Origin: Pseudomonadota bacterium
Lineage (GTDB): Bacteria > Pseudomonadota > Alphaproteobacteria > Rhizobiales > Beijerinckiaceae
NCBI GenBank assembly: GCA_021813805.1
Contig: JAKAJL010000013.1
Coordinates: 1 to 64,000, forward strand
Reading direction: 5' to 3'
Length of the DNA: 64,000 nt
Below the pieces are notes generated by a model. That model was given only the letters and a program-made list of their open reading frames with translations, did not search any database and was not told the origin of the DNA. Shown in pieces: positions 46,018 to 57,928 of the stretch. Within the stretch, counting starts at the first letter, position 1. Each line of letters begins with the position of its first letter. The position numbers were made by a program, and so were the translations under genes.

Positions 46018-47823
46018 TCACGCCTGCGCCGTCGCGCCGGCGTCGAATTGCAGGCGGGCGAGACGGGCGTAAAGTCCTTCGTTGGACGCCAGTTCGGCGT
46101 GGGTTCCCTGTTCGACGATCCGGCCGTCCTCCATGACGAGAATCCGGTCGGCGGCGAGCACGGTGGCCAGCCGATGGGCGATGATCAGCGTCGTGCGGCC
46201 CTGCATCAGCTGATCCAGCGCCTTTTGCACCAGGATCTCGTTTTCGGCGTCGAGCGCGGAGGTCGCCTCGTCGAGCAGCAGGATCGGCGCATCCTTCAAA
46301 ATGGCGCGGGCGATGGCGAGGCGCTGGCGCTGGCCGCCGGAAAGTGTGACGCCGCGCTCGCCGAGCGGCGTGGAATAGCCCTGCGGCAGAGCGCGGATGA
46401 AATCCGCCGCCGCCGCGCGCTCCGCCGCCTCTTCGATCGCGTCGGCGGAGGCGTCGGGCGCGCCGTAGGCGATATTCTCGGAAACCGAGCCCGAGAAAAT
46501 CACCGGCTCCTGCGGCACGAGCGCGATCGCGTGGCGCAGATCGGCGGGATCGACGGCGCGCGCGTCCAGCCCGTCGACCGCGACGCTTCCCGAAACGGGG
46601 TCGTAGAAGCGCATCAGCAATTGGAACAGAGTCGATTTGCCGGCGCCCGACGGCCCGACGATGGCGACTTTTTCGCCTGGGGAAATGCTGAAGGAGAGGC
46701 CGTCGAACACCTTCTTGTTCGGCCGCGAGGGATAGGCGAAGCTCACGCGGTCGAAAGCGATTTCGCCGCGCGCCGGCCGCGGCATTTTTTTCGGGTTTGG
46801 CGGAGCGGCGATCAGCGGATGTTCGGCCAGAATTTCGGCGATGCGTCCGGCGGCGCCGGCGGCGGCGGCGATTTCGCTCCACACTTCGGACAATTGCCCC
46901 AAAGCGCTCGCCGCCAGCACCGCGTAAAGCACGAATTGCGAGAGCTGGCCGCCGGTCATGCGGCCGGCCAGAACGTCATGGGCGCCGAGCCACAGCACCG
47001 CGACCACGCTGGCGAAGGCGAGGAAAATGGCGAAGGCGGTCAGCACGGCGCGCGCCTTGATGGAGGCGCGGGCGGCGCGATAGGCGCCTTCGGCGGCCTG
47101 CGCGAAGCGCCGGGTCGAGACGGCTTCGGCGCAGAAGGCCTGCATGGTGCGCAAGGCGGCGAGATTTTCGCCCGCAAAAGCGCTGGCCTCGGCCAGAACA
47201 TCCTGCGCGGCGCGCGATCGGCCGCGCACCGAACGTCCGCCGGCGACGAGTGGCGCGACGATGATTGGAATGGCGGCCAGAACCAGCGCCGATAATTTGG
47301 GGCTGGTGGCGATCATCATTCCGGTCGCGCCGACGAACATGAAGAGATTGCGCAGGGCGACCGACGCCGAGGACCCGAAAGCCGCCTTGATCTGGGTGGT
47401 GTCGGCGGTCAGCCGCGACACCAGTTCGCCGGTCTGGGTCTTGTCGTAAAAGGCCGGATCGAGCCGGGTCATATGGGTGAAAACGTCGTCGCGCAGGTCG
47501 GCGACGATCCGCTCGCCCAGAGTCATGACCAGGAAATAGCGGGCCGCCGAGGCCAGGGCCAGCACAGCGACGACGCCGATCAGGGCGAGAAAATATGAAT
47601 TGATCGCGCCGACATGATCGCGGGCGAAGCCGTTGTCGATCATGCCGCGCACGGCGGGCGGCATGGCCAGCGTCGCGGCGGAGGCGAGGGTCAGCGCGGC
47701 GAGCGCCGCGAAAATCCACCCCTTGCGCCTGCGGGCGTAAGGCAGGATCGGCGCCAGCGCCTTGAAGGAGTCGCTCGGAGGGCGTCGCGCTTTTGAGGCG
47801 CCGGGGCTCGAAAAATCGCTCAT
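46018..47823 (-). CDS. ABC exporter, MsbA-type permease-ATPase
   Basis: 601 residues. Six membrane helices (about 30-310) are fused to one ATPase domain with Walker A GPSGAGKST, signature LSGGQRQRLAIARA, Walker B ILLLDEATSALD and the switch histidine in AHRLAT. Half-transporters of this kind dimerise and export lipids, peptides or drugs. Lack of a glycosyltransferase or LpxK neighbour means MsbA itself cannot be claimed. It is divergent from rpmE. Confidence 0.92.
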   Translation of the reverse strand: MSDFSSPGASKARRPPSDSFKALAPILPYARRRKGWIFAALAALTLASAATLAMPPAVRGMIDNGFARDHVGAINSYFLALIGVVAVLALASAARYFLVMTLGERIVADLRDDVFTHMTRLDPAFYDKTQTGELVSRLTADTTQIKAAFGSSASVALRNLFMFVGATGMMIATSPKLSALVLAAIPIIVAPLVAGGRSVRGRSRAAQDVLAEASAFAGENLAALRTMQAFCAEAVSTRRFAQAAEGAYRAARASIKARAVLTAFAIFLAFASVVAVLWLGAHDVLAGRMTGGQLSQFVLYAVLAASALGQLSEVWSEIAAAAGAAGRIAEILAEHPLIAAPPNPKKMPRPARGEIAFDRVSFAYPSRPNKKVFDGLSFSISPGEKVAIVGPSGAGKSTLFQLLMRFYDPVSGSVAVDGLDARAVDPADLRHAIALVPQEPVIFSGSVSENIAYGAPDASADAIEEAAERAAAADFIRALPQGYSTPLGERGVTLSGGQRQRLAIARAILKDAPILLLDEATSALDAENEILVQKALDQLMQGRTTLIIAHRLATVLAADRILVMEDGRIVEQGTHAELASNEGLYARLARLQFDAGATAQA

Positions 47824-48008
47824 CGCCCCGATATAGTCTGCATTGAGAGAAAGAAAACACTTTTCGATTGCGACATCTTGCCAGGGCCGCCTTGCTCTCC
47901 GCCTCGTGCTGGTATAGAAGGCGGCCTTCCATATTCCCGGCGCCGCGAGGCGTCTTAACTTTGGATTCCAGGGCGGCGATCCGTCACGGAAGCCGCGAGG
48001 CCGAAACC

Positions 48009-48239
48009 ATGAAGTCCGACATCCATCCCGAATATCACACGATCAAGGTCGTCATGACCAACGGGACCGAATTCCTGACCCGCTCGACCTGGGGCAAGGA
48101 AGGCGACACCCTCAATCTCGATATCGATCCCACCACCCATCCGGCCTGGACCGGCGGGTCGCAGCAGTTGCTCGATCGCGGCGGCCGCCTCTCGCGCTTC
48201 AATTCGCGCTTCGGCGGCCTCTCCTTCGGCAAGAAGTGA
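48009..48239 (+). CDS. rpmE: 50S ribosomal protein L31
   Basis: 76 residues starting [20 protein letters not shown], with [11 protein letters not shown] near the end. The CxxC zinc motif of some L31 proteins is absent, so this is the zinc-independent form. It is part of the large ribosomal subunit. A strong terminator follows 24 bases after its stop. Confidence 0.97.
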   Translation: MKSDIHPEYHTIKVVMTNGTEFLTRSTWGKEGDTLNLDIDPTTHPAWTGGSQQLLDRGGRLSRFNSRFGGLSFGKK

Positions 48240-48262
48240 GACGCTGAGTTTCCTGGGTTTCG

Positions 48263-48289
48263 AAAAGGCGGCCGCTTGGCCGCCTTTTT
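48263..48289 (+). terminator. Rho-independent terminator after rpmE
   Basis: AAAAGGCGGCC pairs with GGCCGCCTTTTT around GCTT. A symmetrical A-run/T-run suggests it works in both directions, also ending the convergent protease gene whose stop is at its edge. Confidence 0.9.
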
Positions 48290-48846
48290 CATTGCTTCAT
48301 GACAAAACGCCCGTCGGCGACGTGGAAGCTTTCGAGCTTTTTCAAGAAACTCATGCCGAGCAAAGTGATGTTCAATGCGCCCGGCGGGGCGACGAGGGCG
48401 TCGACGTCACGGATCGCGATGTCGTTGACGCGGATTTCGCGCAAACGAACGTGGGCGACCTTGCTGGTCCCGTTGGCGGTCTGCACCGGGATATTATAGG
48501 CCGACGCCGGCGGCTCGATATTGAGACGGCGGGCGTCCTCCGCCGTCAGAGTGACGAAGGTCGCGCCGGTGTCCACCATGGCGCTCAGCGAGGTCCCATC
48601 GATTTCGATGTCGGTCCGATACTGGGCGTTGCGGTCCGGCTCAAGCTCAACGACGCCAAAGCTGGCGTGCGAAAGCTGGGCCGCGGCGGGCGGCGCGGAA
48701 TCGTTGGGAGCCGGCGGCGCCGCGCCGATTTGCGCGCGCGGCGCCGCCGGCGGCCCATGGGCGAGCCAGCCGCTGTTCTGCACAGCGCCAGCGAAGAGAA
48801 GGGCCATCAAGCCCAGGAAAAAAGCGATTTTCGAAATCTGCGCCAT
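48289..48846 (-). CDS. Retropepsin-like aspartic protease (TIGR02281 type)
   Basis: 185 residues from ATG 48846 (a GTG at 48855 is an alternative). An N-terminal membrane segment (about 8-24) and a Pro/Ala-rich linker lead to a retropepsin-like domain with the active-site motif SAMVDTGATFVTL. One aspartate per chain means it must dimerise. It likely acts in the periplasm as a membrane-anchored protease. The ending LLGMSFLKKLESF is typical of the family. Confidence 0.87.
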   Translation of the reverse strand: MAQISKIAFFLGLMALLFAGAVQNSGWLAHGPPAAPRAQIGAAPPAPNDSAPPAAAQLSHASFGVVELEPDRNAQYRTDIEIDGTSLSAMVDTGATFVTLTAEDARRLNIEPPASAYNIPVQTANGTSKVAHVRLREIRVNDIAIRDVDALVAPPGALNITLLGMSFLKKLESFHVADGRFVMKQ

Positions 48847-48949
48847 CGCCGGCACGTCCGCTTGCAGGTTCGCTGCGCCCGCGCGCGGGGCGCGCGCGGC
48901 ATGAGGCTATGAGCGAATGCCTGCCGGAGCGTTAAGCCAACAAGGAGAA

Positions 48950-49402
48950 TTATCCCGCCAGCGCGGTTTTCACCAAAGGGCTGACCTTGGCGAAGTCGAT
49001 TCTGCCGGCGTGGCGCGCCTTTAGTTCGGCGATCACCTTGCTCATGTCCTTGATCGAGGCGGCGCCGACCGCGGCGATCGCTTCCCTGATCGCCGCCGAA
49101 ACTTCCGCCTCGCTCATCGGCTGGGGGAGGAATCCGGCGATGACGGCGATTTCCTCGCGCTCCTGGGCGGCGAGCTCGGGACGGCCGTTCTTCTCGTAAA
49201 TTTCCGCCGATTCCTGGCGGCTCTTGGTCAGCTTCTGGAGAAGCGCGAGAATATCCTCATCGCCGACCTCCTTGCCGGTGGTGCGGGCCTCGATGTCCCT
49301 GTCCTTGAGCGCGGCGGCGATCATGCGGATGGTTTCGACGCGGCGCTTTTCGCCCGCCTTCATCGCCAGCTTGAGCTCGGAGGCAAATTTTTCGCGCAGC
49401 AT
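48950..49402 (-). CDS. GatB/YqeY domain protein
   Basis: 150 residues, standard size for YqeY. Motifs include KSRQESAEIYEKNGRPELA and GFLPQPMSEAEV, characteristic of the family. It resembles the C-terminal tRNA-binding part of GatB and may act in tRNA-related quality control. It is divergent from carA, sharing about 125 bases of upstream DNA. Confidence 0.93.
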   Translation of the reverse strand: MLREKFASELKLAMKAGEKRRVETIRMIAAALKDRDIEARTTGKEVGDEDILALLQKLTKSRQESAEIYEKNGRPELAAQEREEIAVIAGFLPQPMSEAEVSAAIREAIAAVGAASIKDMSKVIAELKARHAGRIDFAKVSPLVKTALAG

Positions 49403-49528
49403 GGTTCATCCTGTCTTGTCGCACGGGCCGCTGAAAACTTGCGCGGGGAAAACAACGCCCTTAAATGCAAGAGGTCGCGGGCGACTCGCCGGAGGCGGTC
49501 TGTCGCGAGAATCTCTAGAGTGGTCGGG

Positions 49529-50725
<1,197 letters not shown>

Positions 50726-50728
<3 letters not shown>

Positions 50729-50744
50729 GGCGGAATTCGCCTCA
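50726..50744. repeat. Palindrome joining the stop codons of carA and panB
   Basis: TGAGGCG-GAATT-CGCCTCA: the left arm begins with the carA stop TGA and the right arm ends with the complement of the panB stop TGA. Arms are perfect over 7 bases. No T-run follows, so it is at best a weak bidirectional end signal. Confidence 0.6.
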
Positions 50745-51563
50745 GCCGCGCCTTTCGAGGATGTCCGCCTCGAATTGCGCAAGAACGTCGGCGGACATGG
50801 ACGAGCAGTTGGCGAGCGTCGGAAAGAGGCCGGCGCGCACCTCGCCGAGATAAGTCGAGGCCGCCTCGCGCATGGTCGCGCCGACTTCGGCATAGCGCCG
50901 ATTGTGGCGGAAATTCTTTTCCGCATAGCCCAGCACGTCCGGGAAGACGAGTACTTGGCCGTCGGTCGCGGGGCCGGCGCCGATGCCGATGGTCGGGGCC
51001 TTGATCGCGTGACTGATCGCGGCGGCGAGTTCGGCCGGCGCAAGTTCAAGCACCAGCATGAAAACGCCGGCGTCGTCCAGAGCCCTGGCGTCGCTGAAAA
51101 TCCTTTTCGCTTCCTCGAACGTCTTGCCGTGGACGCGCCGCTCGCAATGCTGCGGCTCATAGCCGAGATGGCCGCAGACCGGAATTCCCAATGTGCCAAG
51201 CACCTGGACCAGTTCGGGAAAGGCGCCCTCGAACTTGACCGCGTCGGCGCCCGCCTGCTGCAGGAGTTTGGCGCTGGCGACCGCCTGTTCCGGCGTGTCA
51301 TAGGTGGCGAAGGGCAGGTCGGAAATGATGAAGGTTTCCGGCGCGCCGCGCCGCACGGCGCGGGTGTGGTGCGCCACGTCGGCAAGCGTCACCTCGCGCT
51401 CGCTGGAATAGCCGAGGATGTTCACGCCGACACTGTCGCCGACGAGGATCGCGTCGATCCCGGCCTGCTGCTGCGCCTGCGCCTGCGGCGCGTCATAGGC
51501 GGTGAGCAGGGCGATCTTCTCGCCACTGCGTTTCATCTCCGCGAATCGGTTCAAGGAGCGCAT
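50742..51563 (-). CDS. panB: 3-methyl-2-oxobutanoate hydroxymethyltransferase
   Basis: 273 residues from ATG 51563 (a TTG lies one codon before). Family motifs: LTAYDAPQAQ, GDSVGVNILGY, the substrate region SDLPFATYDTPEQA and CGHLGYEPQHC. It makes ketopantoate from 2-ketoisovalerate and methylene-tetrahydrofolate for coenzyme A. panC is not adjacent. It is divergent from dnaG. Confidence 0.96.
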   Translation of the reverse strand: MRSLNRFAEMKRSGEKIALLTAYDAPQAQAQQQAGIDAILVGDSVGVNILGYSSEREVTLADVAHHTRAVRRGAPETFIISDLPFATYDTPEQAVASAKLLQQAGADAVKFEGAFPELVQVLGTLGIPVCGHLGYEPQHCERRVHGKTFEEAKRIFSDARALDDAGVFMLVLELAPAELAAAISHAIKAPTIGIGAGPATDGQVLVFPDVLGYAEKNFRHNRRYAEVGATMREAASTYLGEVRAGLFPTLANCSSMSADVLAQFEADILERRG

Positions 51564-51786
51564 CAAATTCTCGTTTTTCGCCCGGCCCTTGGGCCGCCTT
51601 GTCTATCTGTCTCTGCGTCGCGCGTCCAGAACATGGCGATGAAGCGGCGGTAATGCGATAGGACGAACGGCCCTTCCGTCGAAATCAGACCGCCGGCCTG
51701 TGGATAGCGGCGACAAGAGCGGCCCGCGCATTGCGCCGCGCGGCGAGCGTCCCCATGTCTTCTCGACGCGCCGCGTCTTGGAAAAC

Positions 51787-53673
51787 ATGAAATTTCCGCC
51801 GTCCTTCCTCGATGAGATTCGGGCGCGGCTTCCCATGTCGGAAGTCGCGGGCCAGGTCGTGCGCCTGAAAAAGGCGGGGCGTGAATGGAAGGGCCTGTCG
51901 CCTTTCAACGCCGAAAAGACGCCGTCTTTCCATGTGAACGACCAGAAAGGCGCCTTTTTCGATTTCTCGGCCGGGAAGAATGGCGACATTTTCAGATTCG
52001 TCATGGAAACGCAGGGCCTGAGCTTCCCTGAAGCCGTCGAAAAGCTGGCCGGAATGGCCGGCCTGCCCATGCCGGTCGAGACGCCGGAAGCGCAGGCGCA
52101 GGAAAGACGCCGCGCCACCGCGCTCGAGGCTCTGGAAATGGCCGCCGACTTTTTCGAACGCCAGTTGCGCGCGCCCGCCGGCGCCCGGGCGCGCGCCTAT
52201 CTGGCCGAGCGCGGCCTCGACGACAAGGCGAGGGAAAAATTCCGCCTCGGCTTTTCTCCGGTCGAAAAATTCGCCTTGCGCGATTATCTCGCCGGCAAGG
52301 GCTGTTCCGTCGAGACCATGATCGAGGCGGGCCTGCTCACCCATGGGCCGGAGATCTCGGTTCCTTACGATTTTTTCCGCGACCGGCTGATGTTTCCGAT
52401 CTGCGACCGTTCGGGCCGCGTAATCGCCTTCGGCGGGCGGGCGCTGGCCAGGGACATCCAGCCGAAATACAAGAATTCGTCCGAAACCGGGCTGTTCCAC
52501 AAGGGCGCCAATCTCTACAACCTCCACAACGCCCGCAAGGCGGCGCATGAGCGCGGGACGGTGGTCGCGGTCGAAGGCTATGTCGATGTGATCTCGCTCG
52601 ACGCCGCCGGCTTCCCCAACGCCGTCGCCGGCCTCGGCACGGCCCTGACGCCGGGGCAATGCGAATTGCTGTGGAAAATGGCGGAGGAGCCGATCCTCTG
52701 TTTCGACGGCGACCGCGCCGGGCGCAAGGCGGCCTTTCGCGCGCTGGAAACCGCTCTGCCGCTGATCGCTCCGGGCCGTTCGCTGCGCTTCGCGCTGCTG
52801 CCGGAGGGCGAGGACCCGGACGATCTCGCGCGCGCCGGAGGGCGCGAGGCGGTCCAATCGGTGTTCGACGCGGCAAAACCGCTGGTGGAAATGCTGTTCC
52901 AGCGCGAGGTCGAAGCCCAGCCGCTCGACACGCCGGAGCGCCGCGCCGGGCTGGAGCGCCGTTTGCGCGAGGCGGCGGGCCAGATCAGCGACGAAACCCT
53001 GCGCCGCCATTATTTCGACGACCTGCGCGAGCGGCTCCGCCAATTGTTTGGGCGCGCGCGCCCCGAGGGCGGTTTTTCGCGCGGGGGGCGGTTCAACCGC
53101 GACGCCAATGCGCGGGCGCCGCTGGCGGTCAGTTCGGCCCTGCTGCGGACCAGCCTGTTCTCCGCCCCCAGGGAAGCGCCGGCGCCGCGCGAGAATCTCA
53201 TTCTCGCCCTGCTGCTCAACCATCCGGGTCTGGTCGCGCGCCATGCCGAGGATATCGCGCGGCTCGAATTCGCCGGGGCGGCGGGCGCAAGGCTGCGCGA
53301 CGCCCTGCTCGGCGTGGCCGAGCCGGACCACAGCCCCCACGAATTGCGCGACCTGCTCGCCGCGCGCGGGTTTGCGGCCCAGATCGAGGCTTTGGCGCGC
53401 GACGCCACGATTTCGACCTTATGGTGCGCGAGGCCCGACGCGCACGAGGACGACGCGGATTACAGCCTGCGGCAGGCCCTGACCTTGCATCGCAAACAAG
53501 GAGAGCTAAATAAGGAACTGCGGCGCGCCGAAACGCTTCTTGTCCAGGATCCTTCCGAAGCCAATAATGCAATCCTTGCCGACATCAGGGCCCAATTGTC
53601 CGCGCTGGAAGGCGTCGAGGCGACCATCGAGGGCTTCGGCCTGCGCTCGGGCCGCGAGGAAAAGGCGGTTTGA
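51787..53673 (+). CDS. dnaG: DNA primase
   Basis: 628 residues from ATG 51787, beginning MKFPPSFLDEIRARLP. The TOPRIM core has VEGYVDVISL and DGDRAGRKAA; the C-terminal helicase-interaction region is about 420-628. The zinc-ribbon region is present by alignment, but the ligands of the E. coli enzyme (C40, H43, C61, C64) are S38, N41, D59 and A62 here. Alphaproteobacterial primases often show this degenerate form. It makes RNA primers for replication. rpoD follows in the same direction. Confidence 0.96.
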   Translation: MKFPPSFLDEIRARLPMSEVAGQVVRLKKAGREWKGLSPFNAEKTPSFHVNDQKGAFFDFSAGKNGDIFRFVMETQGLSFPEAVEKLAGMAGLPMPVETPEAQAQERRRATALEALEMAADFFERQLRAPAGARARAYLAERGLDDKAREKFRLGFSPVEKFALRDYLAGKGCSVETMIEAGLLTHGPEISVPYDFFRDRLMFPICDRSGRVIAFGGRALARDIQPKYKNSSETGLFHKGANLYNLHNARKAAHERGTVVAVEGYVDVISLDAAGFPNAVAGLGTALTPGQCELLWKMAEEPILCFDGDRAGRKAAFRALETALPLIAPGRSLRFALLPEGEDPDDLARAGGREAVQSVFDAAKPLVEMLFQREVEAQPLDTPERRAGLERRLREAAGQISDETLRRHYFDDLRERLRQLFGRARPEGGFSRGGRFNRDANARAPLAVSSALLRTSLFSAPREAPAPRENLILALLLNHPGLVARHAEDIARLEFAGAAGARLRDALLGVAEPDHSPHELRDLLAARGFAAQIEALARDATISTLWCARPDAHEDDADYSLRQALTLHRKQGELNKELRRAETLLVQDPSEANNAILADIRAQLSALEGVEATIEGFGLRSGREEKAV

Positions 53674-53858
53674 CACGCACGGTTTGACGCGTTCTTGGCG
53701 TCACGCGTAGGGGAAACGCCAGGAAGACGACAGGAATACGACCATGGCCGGCGCGGAACGGCATGGTTTAGGCGAGCGTTAAAATTTTCCGCGCACCTTG
53801 CCCCGGGGCGGCTGATTCGCTACGGGCTAACGGCGCATTTTTGCTTTTTGGAGTCGAC

Positions 53859-55868
<2,010 letters not shown>

Positions 55869-55871
55869 ACG

Positions 55872-55901
55872 AAAACCCGCGTCGAAAGACGCGGGTTTTT
55901 T
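55872..55901 (+). terminator. Rho-independent terminator after rpoD
   Basis: AAAACCCGCGTC and GACGCGGGTTTTTT form a long perfect stem with a GAAA tetraloop and a T-run. It begins 4 bases after the rpoD stop. Confidence 0.94.
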
Positions 55902-55989
55902 GAAGGCTGTCGACGCATGGCTGACGAACCAGCCCAAGACTTCGTCGCCGAAACCTCTGGCGCCGGACCGCCATCCGCCCTACATTGTC

Positions 55990-56152
55990 CTGGCGGCGCT
56001 GCGGGGTGCGTGAGGACTAATTCCCCGGGGCCTTACGATCCCAACGGGAGCTGTCCCTGTCTTCGTCCGTGGACCTAGGCACATGGCGCCCACCTACTTT
56101 GTAGGTTTCCCGGGATCGTGTCCCACGGCTTTTGCGGCCCGCACCCTCTGCG
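55990..56152 (+). ncRNA. ssrS: 6S RNA, alphaproteobacterial type
   Basis: Not protein-coding. The outer stem pairs GGGTGCG (near 56004) with CGCACCC (near 56140). The next stem pairs GGGGC-CTT-ACGATCCC with GGGATCGT-GTCCC, with a CTT bulge. A small hairpin CCTAC-TTT-GTAGG lies in the 3' half. The stretches ATTCCCCGGGGCCTTA and CACCTACTTTGTAGG match what I recall of alphaproteobacterial 6S RNAs. The position just before the 5-formyltetrahydrofolate cyclo-ligase gene is the conserved 6S location. 6S RNA binds the sigma-70 holoenzyme in stationary phase. Ends are approximate. Confidence 0.85.
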
Positions 56153-56153
56153 C

Positions 56154-56741
56154 ATGATTTTCATCCAGGAAAAAACCCAGCTCCGCGAAAAATTGCGCGC
56201 CGCGCGCGCCGCCGTCTCGCCCTTGCAGGCCGAAGCTGCCGCGCAGGCCGTTGCCGACCGCGCGCTGGCCCTGACCTTGGAAAAGCTCGAAAATCCTGCT
56301 CCCGTCGCGCTTTATGCGCCCTTGTCCGGCGAACTGGACGCATTTCCGCTGCTGGCGGCGCTGGCCAGACTGGGTTTCCTGACCTTGCTGCCGGTCGCGG
56401 GAGAGAAAGCGACGCCGCTGACCTTTCGCCTGTGGCGGCCCGGCGCGCCTTTGGTCGTCGGTCGCTTCGGCCTGCGCGAGCCCTCCGCCAGCGCGCCCGA
56501 AATGCGCCCGGACATGGTGTTCCTGCCTTTGCTGGGCTTCGACGTGGAAGGAACGCGGCTCGGCTTCGGCGGCGGCTATTACGACGCGACTCTCGACAAT
56601 TTGCGGGCTAAAGGGCTGAAAGCCGCCGTCGGGCTGGCTTTTTCCTGCCAGCAGGCGGAAAAAATTCCGCGCGAAAAACACGACCAGCAGCTGGATTTCG
56701 TGATAACGGAGAAAAAACTCTTCGATTTCACGGATTCCTGA
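56154..56741 (+). CDS. 5-formyltetrahydrofolate cyclo-ligase
   Basis: 195 residues from ATG 56154, immediately after the 6S RNA. Family motifs: EKTQLREKLRAARAAVS at the N-terminus, MVFLPLLGFD, and the glycine-rich GTRLGFGGGYYDATL. It converts 5-formyl-THF to methenyl-THF using ATP. Linkage of this gene with 6S RNA is widespread in proteobacteria. The stop overlaps the next ATG by one base. Confidence 0.94.
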   Translation: MIFIQEKTQLREKLRAARAAVSPLQAEAAAQAVADRALALTLEKLENPAPVALYAPLSGELDAFPLLAALARLGFLTLLPVAGEKATPLTFRLWRPGAPLVVGRFGLREPSASAPEMRPDMVFLPLLGFDVEGTRLGFGGGYYDATLDNLRAKGLKAAVGLAFSCQQAEKIPREKHDQQLDFVITEKKLFDFTDS

Positions 56742-57553
56742 TGCGTCTGCTTTTCATCGGCGACGTGATCGGCCGCTCCGGGCGCGCGGCGATCGTCGAA
56801 CACGTTCCGCGCCTGCGCCAGCGCTATGCGCTCGATTTCGTCGTCGCCAATGGCGAGAACGCCGCCGGCGGCTTTGGGATCACCGAGGCCATCGCCCGGG
56901 AATTTCTTGACGCCGGCGTCGATTGCATCACCCTTGGCAATCACGCCTTCGACCAGCGCGAGGCGCTCGTCTTCATCGAACGCGCGCCTCAGGTCCTGCG
57001 GCCGGTCAATTTTCCGGCCGGAACGCCGGGACGCGGCTCATGGCTCTATGAGACGGCCAGAGGCGAGCGCGTGCTGGTGATCAATGTCATGGGCCGCGTC
57101 TTCATGGACGCGCTCGACGATCCCTTCGCTTCCGTTGAACGGGAGCTTAACGCCTGTCCGCTGGGCCAGGCCTGCGACGCCATCGTCCTTGACATTCACG
57201 CCGAGGCGTCGAGCGAGAAACAGGCCATGGCGAATTTCTGCGATGGCCGGGTTTCGCTTGCCATCGGCACCCATACCCATGTGCCGACCGCCGATTGGCG
57301 CATCCTGCCCCATGGCGCGGCGTTCCAGAGCGACGCCGGCATGACCGGCGACTACGATTCGGTGATCGGCATGGACAAAGAGGAGCCGATCCGCCGCTTC
57401 ACCCGCAAGACGCCGGGCTCGCGCTTCGAACCCGCCAACGGCCCCGCAACCCTCTGCGGCCTGTTCGTCGAAACCGGCGGCGACGGCCTGGCCAGACGCG
57501 TGGCGCCGGTGCGCATCGGCGGCGTTCTGGGGCAAGCGCTGCCGGAGGATTGA
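56741..57553 (+). CDS. YmdB-family metallophosphoesterase (TIGR00282)
   Basis: 270 residues. The dimetal site is visible as FIGDVIGRSGR with D8, NGENAAGG, and TLGNHAFDQ, plus HAEASSEKQA and GTHTHVPTAD downstream. YmdB-type enzymes hydrolyse 2',3'-cyclic nucleotides or cAMP in vitro. The gene overlaps the 5-FCL stop (TGATG). It is the last intact backbone gene before the mobile patch. Confidence 0.93.
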   Translation: MRLLFIGDVIGRSGRAAIVEHVPRLRQRYALDFVVANGENAAGGFGITEAIAREFLDAGVDCITLGNHAFDQREALVFIERAPQVLRPVNFPAGTPGRGSWLYETARGERVLVINVMGRVFMDALDDPFASVERELNACPLGQACDAIVLDIHAEASSEKQAMANFCDGRVSLAIGTHTHVPTADWRILPHGAAFQSDAGMTGDYDSVIGMDKEEPIRRFTRKTPGSRFEPANGPATLCGLFVETGGDGLARRVAPVRIGGVLGQALPED

Positions 57554-57670
57554 TCAAGGCGCGCGGGGCGCGCCACAGCTTGAATTTTCAGCCATGAGAG
57601 GGAAGCGGATTTTAGGCAACCGGCAAATTCCGGCTCGAAGCGGCCCGTCGCGCTCAAATTGGCGACCGTC

Positions 57671-57869
57671 TCGTCGCTGAAAACCGAGCGCGTCGTCAGA
57701 AAAGCCTATCGGATGCGCGATGAGGCCAAGGCGGACCTACTCGATTATATCGAGCGCTTCCACAACACCGTCCGCCGGCACTCGACCATCGGGTGTCTCA
57801 GTTCGGTTGAGTTCGAGCCGAAGGTGGGTTTAGCTTAACTCGGCGTCCACAAAACCGGCAGCAGCTCAC
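57671..57869 (+). pseudogene. 3' remnant of an IS3-family element (transposase end and terminal sequence)
   Basis: In frame from 57671 the last 55 codons of an IS3-type OrfB transposase are readable: SSLKTERVVRKAYRMRDEA, then YIERFHNTVRRHSTIG and VEFEPKVGLA before a TAA at 57836. Upstream of SSLKTER similarity stops at once, marking the break. After the stop, GTCCACAAAACCGGCAGCAGCTCA resembles the terminal repeat of such elements. The left part of the IS is missing, so it cannot move. Confidence 0.85.
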
Positions 57870-57928
57870 CCGGCGGCTTCGAATAAATGGAATGCACAAA
57901 CATCCAACGACGCGGTGACGAATTCCGC

